NCBI GenBank assembly: GCA_964452575.1
Contig: CAYVMN010000156.1
Span: forward strand, 1-10,864
DNA: 10,864 bases
Reading direction: 5' to 3'
From: CAYVMN01 sp964452575
Lineage (GTDB): Bacteria; Desulfobacterota; DSM-4660; Desulfatiglandales; Desulfatiglandaceae
The notes under the pieces were generated by a model, which saw nothing but the letters and a program-made list of their open reading frames with translations, was not told the DNA's origin and ran no database searches. Made by a program: the position numbers and the translations under genes. Shown here piece by piece: positions 1 through 5,596 of this stretch (its first letter is position 1; each line of letters begins with the position of its first letter).

Positions 1-26
1 TAAAGAATTTGGGTTACGTCCTTTGG

Positions 27-47
27 AAAAAAGACCCTCACGGTCCT
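27..47 (-). terminator. Possible intrinsic terminator after the zinc-ribbon gene
   Basis: On the minus strand a 6-bp stem (AGGACC with GGTCTT, one G-T pair, 5-nt loop) runs directly into six T residues. It lies about 100 nt beyond the stop of the zinc-ribbon gene and would end the nif3/zinc-ribbon transcript. The stem is short, so this is a moderate call. The short reading frames that cross this edge of the window on either strand would conflict with it. Confidence 0.4.
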
Positions 48-94
48 CTTGCTCCGCAGCGTTTTCAAAGCGCTAAAGTGTTACCCCCGAACTA

Positions 95-115
95 ATTGCG
101 GATTTCGGATTGCGG
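95..115. repeat. Heptamer tandem array, unit ATTGCGG
   Basis: Three consecutive 7-nt units: ATTGCGG at 95-101, ATTTCGG at 102-108 and ATTGCGG at 109-115. The same ATTGCGG unit recurs at 152-158, where it overlaps the stop codon of the zinc-ribbon gene. The array lies in the spacer after that gene. The period of seven is read directly from the sequence; a function is not known. Confidence 0.7.
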
Positions 116-149
116 CTGTTATCCTCTAGTTCGCCCGGCCACGAGTCTA

Positions 150-893
150 TCATTGCGGATTTTCGATCCTGAATCTTTCGTCTTCGCCCCAGTATATGAT
201 ACGCTGGCAATTAGGGCAGGTCATTAGGCCATCTCCCCGAATCAATTCATTGAATTGCTGGGGCGGAATCCCCATGTGGCACGTTTGGCAAACCCCTTTG
301 ATCACCGGACTTACAGCAAGGCCCCGCTTTTGTTTGCTGAGGGAATCATACCTCCTTAACAATTCCCCGTCAACATCCTGGCAGAATTGCTCCCTCTCCT
401 TTTCACGCGTCACCACCTCCTCCTCGAGAATCTTAATCTCTTTAAGGATCTCCTCCCGGCCTTCCTCAGCCCTTTCCTTGAATCTCTCCTTTTCTGCCTT
501 GCTTTCAGAACACCGGGCCTCCAGTTCCTCGACCTCCTCCATAATCTCGATGACCTTGTCCTCCAAGAGAGACTTCCCTCGTCTTATATCTTCAATCTCT
601 TTAAGTGCTGCCTTATATTCCTTATTCGACTTGACATTATCTAATTTTATAATGCTTTTTTGTATGCGGCCTTCCAGCTCTTCGATCTCCTTCTCGGAGC
701 GTCGTCTTTCCTTCTTGCAGATCTCAAGCCGACCTAACTCGGTCTCCAATCGCCTTTCAAGGATGTTCAGGTCTGCCTCTAGTCTCTCTATCTTGGCGGG
801 GCCTTCCTCTCTCTTCGCCTGTATATACCTTATCCGGGTATCGCATTCCTGCAGGGCTATCAAGAGCTTCACCTGTGCTTCCAATCTGTTCAC
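150..893 (-). CDS. C4-type zinc-ribbon coiled-coil protein (DUF164/CT398 type)
   Basis: A 247-residue protein, almost all charged heptad-like coiled coil from about residue 5 to 190, ending in a zinc ribbon with CxxC pairs at C202/C205 and C226/C229. The segment between the pairs (CHMGIPPQQFNEL) is typical of the DUF164 family, also known as CT398-like or C4-type zinc ribbon proteins. Related chlamydial and Helicobacter proteins have been linked to sigma-54 or flagellar/export functions, but no role can be assigned here. The given start is GTG at 891-893; however, GAGGTG just overlapping it is well spaced for a TTG at 882-884, three codons in, which may be the true start. It lies 72 nt after the nif3 remnant, its usual neighbour. 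Its last residues (ERFRIENPQ) are encoded by degenerate heptamer sequence. It is flanked on both sides by heptamer arrays. Confidence 0.9.
   Translation of the reverse strand: MNRLEAQVKLLIALQECDTRIRYIQAKREEGPAKIERLEADLNILERRLETELGRLEICKKERRRSEKEIEELEGRIQKSIIKLDNVKSNKEYKAALKEIEDIRRGKSLLEDKVIEIMEEVEELEARCSESKAEKERFKERAEEGREEILKEIKILEEEVVTREKEREQFCQDVDGELLRRYDSLSKQKRGLAVSPVIKGVCQTCHMGIPPQQFNELIRGDGLMTCPNCQRIIYWGEDERFRIENPQ
152..179. repeat. Degenerate heptamer run overlapping the end of the zinc-ribbon gene
   Basis: Starting with a full ATTGCGG unit at 152-158, the dinucleotide AT recurs exactly every 7 nt at 152, 159, 166 and 173. The later units are degenerate. The run covers the stop codon region and the last nine or so codons of the zinc-ribbon gene, suggesting that the C-terminal tail derives from repeat sequence. 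The later units are weak, so the extent is uncertain. Confidence 0.4.
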
Positions 894-903
894 CTCACTT
901 CTA

Positions 904-938
904 ATCAGTAGGCGATAGGCAGGGGGCAGTGGTCAGGC
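904..938. repeat. Heptamer tandem array, unit near GGCAGTA
   Basis: Five consecutive 7-nt units on the plus strand: ATCAGTA (904), GGCGATA (911), GGCAGGG (918), GGCAGTG (925) and GTCAGGC (932). The consensus is near GGCAGTA and the phase is never broken. It fills about half of the 72-nt spacer between nif3 and the zinc-ribbon gene, ending about 10 nt before that gene's start. The unit differs from those of the other arrays in the window. Confidence 0.65.
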
Positions 939-965
939 CAATTGAACACCCCGAAAAGACCCGGT

Positions 966-1625
966 TCAACGGGGTAAAGAGGTCGGAGGATGGTTGCCCG
1001 GATAGAGGGGATCTGTTTCACCCTCGTCTATCTCAAGGTCAACTTCCCAGCCTTCCGCCTCAAACCTATCGCCCAAGTCCTTGCCAAAGACCCTGAATGG
1101 AGTCTTTTCCGTGGAAAAATGCCCTGCATCGAGCACGGCGATCCCCAGGGATTCGGCCTCCAGTGCATGATGGTAGCTCACATCCCCAGTCAAAAGGAGG
1201 TCTGCCCCCCTGTCAAATGCCAGGGATACCAGGCTCCCCCCAGAGCCCCCGACCACGGCCAGTCGTCGAATCCGGTCAACCGCTTTACCGGCAACACTCA
1301 CGTTTCTCGACCCGAGGATTTCCTTCACCCTTTCCACCACAACCAACAACCCTGCCGGCTCAGGCAGGTCACCGATCCTGCCCACTCCTACGCCATACTC
1401 CCCCTCCCGCCCCTTCAGGACCGCCACATCCCGAAGATCCAGGAGTCCTGCCAGTATATCGTTTATGCCGCCCCTGGCTACATCCAGATTGGTGTGGGCC
1501 GACGCCACAGAGATTTCACCCCTTAGGGCCTCAAAAATGACCTCTCCGGGATAGATATTGATATCCACCCTTGAGAGCGGCTTGAAAATTAGGGGGTGGT
1601 GGGCAAGCAGGAACCTAATAGAAAC
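966..1625 (-). pseudogene. 5'-truncated Nif3-family dinuclear metal protein
   Basis: The frame encodes most of a Nif3-like protein (YbgI/NIF3 family, dinuclear metal centre, often GTP cyclohydrolase I type 2). The motifs run in order: LAHHPLIFKPL (about 1575-1607, two metal-ligand His), SAHTNLD (ligand Asp), GRIGDLPEP, VVGGSGG, and GHFSTE (ligand His and Glu), with the family-like end TDPL. Family members carry roughly 60 or more residues before HHPLIF; here an in-frame TAA at 1626-1628 lies only eight codons before the first His of that motif, and the upstream DNA is a tRNA terminator. No ATG, GTG or TTG precedes the HHPLIF motif in frame. The first usable start, GTG at 1566-1568, has no spaced ribosome binding site and would drop both His ligands. 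No upstream frame encodes the missing part. It is best read as a pseudogene; an assembly join or a non-canonical start is possible. The reading frame itself is undamaged, so any loss is recent or the product is still used. Confidence 0.75.
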
Positions 1626-1655
1626 TTAAAGGGCGCACCCTCGATGGATGCGCCC
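1623..1655 (-). terminator. Intrinsic terminator after the CAU tRNA
   Basis: A perfect 7-bp inverted repeat (GGGCGCA at 1631-1637, TGCGCCC at 1649-1655) with an 11-nt loop that can pair further (CC with GG). On the minus strand it is followed by TTTAAGTTT, an interrupted T tract. It lies about 78 nt after the tRNA 3' end and directly abuts the broken start of nif3. Confidence 0.65.
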
Positions 1656-1732
1656 AGTAAGAGATTATCCCTCACCCCTTGGATAGAACGGCTTTAACAA
1701 TAGACCCAATACCAACATTTAATGCAAACCTG

Positions 1733-1808
1733 TGGTGGGCCCACCTGGGCTCGAACCAGGGACCGACCGGTTATGAGCCGGTGGCTCTTCCAACTGAGCT
1801 ATGGGCCC
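1733..1808 (-). tRNA. tRNA, anticodon CAU, probably tRNA-Ile2
   Basis: A full 76-nt cloverleaf with encoded CCA: acceptor GGGCCCA/TGGGCCC, D stem GCTC/GAGC, anticodon stem ACCGG/CCGGT with loop CTCATAA, and T arm CCTGG-TTCGAGC-CCAGG. The anticodon is CAU. This could be elongator tRNA-Met or tRNA-Ile2, which reads AUA after TilS converts C34 to lysidine. C4-G69 and C5-G68 pairs in the acceptor are features used by TilS, and GGCTCATAACC in the anticodon arm resembles known Ile2 genes. It is not the initiator, because the acceptor is fully paired at 1-72. It follows rpoD; in E. coli the Ile2 gene ileX also lies close downstream of rpoD. The Ile2 reading is an inference. Confidence 0.95.
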
Positions 1809-1949
1809 CATATTGACCTCGATGTTGAAATAAGTGGCCGTTTTTTTGACAAATGCCAAGGCCCTTTGGGACATCTGGGTTGACTTTAAAGATATATGCA
1901 GGATGCGCACCTGAACTCATTTTGTCAAGAGAAATTCTCCGCTGCTTCT

Positions 1950-3725
1950 CTAGACCTCTTTGGTTTCTACAAAGCTCTTTAGTTTTCTGCTCCTGCTCGG
2001 GTGCCTCAATTTCCTGAGGGCCTTTGCCTCTATCTGCCTAATGCGTTCCCTTGTAACACTAAAATCGCGCCCAACCTCCTCGAGGGTGTGATCCGCCTTT
2101 TCGCCAATGCCGAACCTCATCCTGAGGACCTTCTCTTCCCTCGGGGTCAGGGTCCTGAGGACCTTTCTCGTCTGCTCCGCCAGACCAAAATTGACGACTG
2201 CATCCCCTGGAGAGACGACCTTCTTGTCCTCTATGAAATCCCCCAGATGACTGTCCTCCTCCTCCCCGATGGGGGTCTCAAGAGAAATGGGTTCTTTGGC
2301 GATCTTGAGGACCTTTCTGACCTTCTCTAGCGGAAACTCCATCTTCTCGGCAATCTCCTCCGGAGTGGGCTCACGGCCATGCTCCTGCACAAGATAGCGG
2401 GATGTGCGTATGAGCTTATTGATAGTTTCGATCATGTGGACCGGTATGCGGATAGTCCGGGCCTGATCAGCAATGGCCCTGGTAATCGCCTGCCGTATCC
2501 ACCAGGTGGCGTAAGTGCTGAACTTATATCCCCGCTGATATTCAAATTTGTCCACCGCCTTCATCAACCCGATGTTTCCCTCCTGAATAAGGTCCAGAAA
2601 CTGGAGTCCTCGATTGGTATATTTCTTGGCAATGCTGACAACCAATCTCAAATTCGCCTGGATTAGCTCTTGTTTGGCCAACCTTGCCCTCTCCAGGCTC
2701 TCCTCTAAATCCTTGATGGCAGCCTTCAATAACCTGGGGGTCATGTTGGTCCGGTCCTTGGCGTGCTTGATGACCCTTTGTGCATTGTCCAGCTTGGCCT
2801 TCAGTTCCTGAAGCTCGCTCCTTTTGATTCCAACTGGCGAGATTACCTCATTGCTCCTGGCAGACTTGGGGATCTTGGCAAAGCACCTCTTAAGATAGGA
2901 GATGGGTCTTCCTCCAGCCCTTAACATACAATCCGCAATATCCTTTTCCGCCTCCTCAAGTTGAGTCACGAGCTCCCTGAATCTCTTGACCATCAGCTCC
3001 ATCTGCTCCTTCTCCAGACTGAAGGAGTTGACCAGTCTCATGATCTTCTCTTTATCCTTCCTTATCTCGTAGGCCAGCTTCTTTTTTCTTTTCTCTGTGC
3101 AGCGCGCCCTGGCCATCTCTCGTCTCTTGCGCCTGACACCCTCGTGTAATTTCCAGATCTCGTCGATCAGGACCAAGAGAGACTCCTTCTTCTGGCCCAC
3201 TTGCATATAATTGTCGTCTTCTTCCAGATCGTTAATTACATCCTTTAGCCTGATTTCCTCCCCCCTGAGCCTTTCTCCAAGTTCGTGGAGGTACTCGACT
3301 CCTACGCAGCAATCCACCAGGTTCTTCAAGGCCTCCTTTTCACCGGCCTCGATCCTCTTGGCGATCTCCACCTCTCCCTCTCTGGTGAGGAGAGAAATAC
3401 ACCCCATCTCCTTCAAGTACATCTTGACAGGGTCGGAAACCCTGGATGAGGCATCAGAGATTTCTATACGGGCACTTTCCTTCTCTTCGGGTCTTTCCTT
3501 CTTTTTCTTGGCCTTCTTGCCCTTCTCGATCTCCTCCTTTGAGGCCTCATCTATCACCATGATATCCAGTTCTTCGAACATCATCATCAGGTCATCAATA
3601 TGCTCCTCTGAGGACACGATCTCATCGGAGAGGTCGCCATTCATTTCTTCATAGGTAATATATCCCTTATCCTTGCCGATATCGATCAATCGCCTTAAAT
3701 TGACCATGTCGGTATTTTTTTCCAT
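1950..3725 (-). CDS. rpoD: RNA polymerase primary sigma factor RpoD (sigma-70)
   Basis: The housekeeping sigma factor, directing RNA polymerase to -35/-10 promoters. It has 591 residues, close to the E. coli length of 613. Region 1.1 is at about 5-60, followed by a lysine/glutamate-rich linker. Region 1.2 (DPVKMYLKEMG) is at about 97-129, and a long charged non-conserved insert lies at about 130-325. Regions 2.1-2.4 are at about 350-430 (LVVSIAKKYTNRGLQFLDLI, the aromatic-rich FSTYATWWIRQAITRAI), region 3 is at about 430-500, and region 4.2 at about 547-580 has the -35-reading helix-turn-helix (VTRERIRQIEAKALRKLRHP). The ATG start is set by a perfect AGGAGGT 8 nt upstream. It is the last gene of the yqeY-mutS2-dnaG-rpoD unit and starts 32 nt after dnaG. 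No convincing terminator follows it before the tRNA. Confidence 0.98.
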   Translation of the reverse strand: MEKNTDMVNLRRLIDIGKDKGYITYEEMNGDLSDEIVSSEEHIDDLMMMFEELDIMVIDEASKEEIEKGKKAKKKKERPEEKESARIEISDASSRVSDPVKMYLKEMGCISLLTREGEVEIAKRIEAGEKEALKNLVDCCVGVEYLHELGERLRGEEIRLKDVINDLEEDDNYMQVGQKKESLLVLIDEIWKLHEGVRRKRREMARARCTEKRKKKLAYEIRKDKEKIMRLVNSFSLEKEQMELMVKRFRELVTQLEEAEKDIADCMLRAGGRPISYLKRCFAKIPKSARSNEVISPVGIKRSELQELKAKLDNAQRVIKHAKDRTNMTPRLLKAAIKDLEESLERARLAKQELIQANLRLVVSIAKKYTNRGLQFLDLIQEGNIGLMKAVDKFEYQRGYKFSTYATWWIRQAITRAIADQARTIRIPVHMIETINKLIRTSRYLVQEHGREPTPEEIAEKMEFPLEKVRKVLKIAKEPISLETPIGEEEDSHLGDFIEDKKVVSPGDAVVNFGLAEQTRKVLRTLTPREEKVLRMRFGIGEKADHTLEEVGRDFSVTRERIRQIEAKALRKLRHPSRSRKLKSFVETKEV

Positions 3726-3733
3726 TATATGTT

Positions 3734-3740
3734 ACCTCCT
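3734..3740 (-). promoter_or_regulatory. Strong ribosome binding site of rpoD
   Basis: AGGAGGT on the minus strand, followed by 8 nt and then ATG. It is the strongest ribosome binding site in the operon; dnaG, mutS2 and yqeY have poor ones. This suggests that rpoD is translated at a higher rate than its neighbours from a shared message, as is known for the E. coli macromolecular synthesis operon. Confidence 0.85.
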
Positions 3741-3757
3741 GCGACCTTCTGTTTCTT

Positions 3758-5497
3758 TCAAGACCTAGGTGGTCCTTGAGTCTTCAGTTTAAGTAGCTTG
3801 TTTAGGCCTACTAAATCCCCTTTGGCCTTCTTAAGGGAATCCGACAACCTCTTTTGATACGCCTTTGTCTCTATCTCCCTCACAGCCTGCTCCACTTCCT
3901 TTTGTGAATAAAAGGAGCAGCCAACCAATACTTCTCTAAGTTTAATGCGGGCGGCCTCACTTTCAAGGCTATCTTCCAAGTTTTCGGGTAAAATTGTGCA
4001 ATCCTTACGATATTCTCGAAAAAAGGTCTCCACGATCCGCTTGACCGTTGGGTCGGAAATAAGTATCGTACACCCACAGTCCATGAGGCCTGATGCTACA
4101 TCAGGGTGGTGCACAAGGAGATTAAGGAGCTGGAGATCTCCATAGCTCTTTCCGGCCTTTGAACTCGATTCCCTCTCCCTCAACACCCTCTCAAGGCCTC
4201 TCTGGGAAGGGTCTTTGCCGAGGGTCTTCAGCTCAGAGAGTAGTGCCTCTTCCCTCATACTCATCCTCTCGGCCAGTAGGCGCACGTATAGGGAACGCTG
4301 GGCGCTACTGCGTAGGGCAGCAAGGACTGGAAGGATGTCTTTCAGGGCATGGACCTTCCCCTCTATGCCGGAATCCGTCTGGGCCAATCTTTTCCCCAGA
4401 TAATAGTCAAACAAGGGGGAGGCCTCTTCCAGGAGTTCCAAGAACCGGTCCAAACCCTCCGAATTCACGAAGCTATCCGGGTCATGACCTCCTGGCAGCT
4501 CCACTGCCCTGGCACTGAGGCCTTCATTCAAAAAGATTGGAAGGCCTCTCAGGACGGCCCCTATTCCTGCCTCATCAGGGTCAAATACCACGACCGCCTC
4601 TCTGGCAATTCCCTTTATTTTTCGGACATGATCACCGGTAAGCGCTGTTCCAAGGGTCGCCACAACCTCCCTAAGGCCGTGCCTCCTTAATGCCAATAGG
4701 TCCATGTACCCTTCAACAACTACCGCCCTTCCCCTTTCCCTTATCGCCTTATGGCTGGAATGGAGCCCATAGAGAGACCTGCCCTTATGAAAGACTGGGG
4801 TCTCGGGTGTGTTCAGATACTTGGGGAGAGATTCATCAAGGACCCTGCCACCAAAGCCTACAACCCTCTCGTCCCTCATTAGATCAAATATAGGGAATAT
4901 AATACGGGCCCTGAATCGGTCGTAATACCCTCCTTTCTTGCCCGGAATAATGACGCCCGCCTCAACGGCCACGTCCATCTCTATCTTATGGTCCTTAAGG
5001 ACCCTTACGAGTCCCTCCCATTCATCAGGGGCATACCCCAGACGGAACTCTGAGACGATTTCCTCGGGTATGGACCTCGTTTTGAGGTAGGCCCTGGCGG
5101 CTTGCCCTTTGACAGGATGTTTCAATGCCTCTTGAAAATAGGCGGCTGCCGTCTCATTTACCTTATAAAGTCTCTCCCTCTTTGCCGCCTTCTCCCTTTC
5201 CGCGGCCTGAGAAAACTCTTCCTTCAGGGCGACACTATAACGCTCCGCCAGGTCCCTTAAGGCCTCCAGGAAAGTAGAACCATGGTATTCCATCCAAAAG
5301 GAGAAGACGTCTCCGCCCTTCTTGCATCCAAAACAATGAAAGGTACGCCGATCCGGGCTGACCGTAAAGGACGGCTCTTTTTCGGCATGAAAGGGGCAAA
5401 GTCCCACGTAGTTCCGGCCGGCCTTGCGGAGGTGCACATACTGGCCAATGAGTTCCACAATATCGGCAATGCCCTTTATCTCTTCCTTGGCAGACAT
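3758..5497 (-). CDS. dnaG: DNA primase DnaG
   Basis: Makes the RNA primers for the leading-strand start and for each Okazaki fragment, recruited by the DnaB helicase. It has 579 residues, matching the usual size (E. coli 581). The N-terminal CHC2 zinc domain has ligands C34, H37, C55 and C58 (CPFH, CFGC). The polymerase core carries RFRARIIFPIFD, GFGGR and PKYLNTPET; the TOPRIM catalytic residues are E262 (VEGYMD), D306 and D308 (FDPDEAG), and D341 (GHDPDSF). The C-terminal region of about 140 residues is poorly conserved and should bind the helicase. The ATG at 5495-5497 gives the expected N-terminus; AAGGAG is present but about 15 nt upstream, so translation may be weak. Between the catalytic aspartates it has Pro rather than the commoner Gly, which should be tolerated. 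Confidence 0.98.
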   Translation of the reverse strand: MSAKEEIKGIADIVELIGQYVHLRKAGRNYVGLCPFHAEKEPSFTVSPDRRTFHCFGCKKGGDVFSFWMEYHGSTFLEALRDLAERYSVALKEEFSQAAEREKAAKRERLYKVNETAAAYFQEALKHPVKGQAARAYLKTRSIPEEIVSEFRLGYAPDEWEGLVRVLKDHKIEMDVAVEAGVIIPGKKGGYYDRFRARIIFPIFDLMRDERVVGFGGRVLDESLPKYLNTPETPVFHKGRSLYGLHSSHKAIRERGRAVVVEGYMDLLALRRHGLREVVATLGTALTGDHVRKIKGIAREAVVVFDPDEAGIGAVLRGLPIFLNEGLSARAVELPGGHDPDSFVNSEGLDRFLELLEEASPLFDYYLGKRLAQTDSGIEGKVHALKDILPVLAALRSSAQRSLYVRLLAERMSMREEALLSELKTLGKDPSQRGLERVLRERESSSKAGKSYGDLQLLNLLVHHPDVASGLMDCGCTILISDPTVKRIVETFFREYRKDCTILPENLEDSLESEAARIKLREVLVGCSFYSQKEVEQAVREIETKAYQKRLSDSLKKAKGDLVGLNKLLKLKTQGPPRS

Positions 5498-5596
5498 ATG
5501 AGAGGTCGTGTTCTCCTTGCTCGTTACCCTTTGCTGGATCCTGGAGGAAAAAGAGACGGAACCGGAAGGCCGAGCTTCACTGGATATATTAATGCC

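Noticed and set aside
115..150. Start of an RNase P RNA gene after the zinc-ribbon gene
   Set aside because: GACTCGTGGCCGGGCGA looks like the 5' end of a type A RNase P RNA, but the conserved GAGGAAAGTCCGGGC segment and the 3' partner do not follow.
990..1540. Long plus-strand open frames opposite nif3
   Set aside because: They are antisense to a frame with clear Nif3 motifs, have no start signals, and their composition reflects the opposite strand.
1719..1910. Minus-strand open frame of 63 codons
   Set aside because: It reads through the whole CAU tRNA gene and the typical tRNA-derived peptide is visible; no ribosome binding site or family resemblance.
1923..1928. TTGACA on the minus strand as a promoter for the CAU tRNA
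   Set aside because: No acceptable -10 element lies 15-19 nt downstream; the TATATC seen is 26 nt away.
1925..1951. Terminator directly after rpoD
   Set aside because: AGAGAA and TTCTCT can pair, but around a 12-nt loop and with no T tract after the stem.
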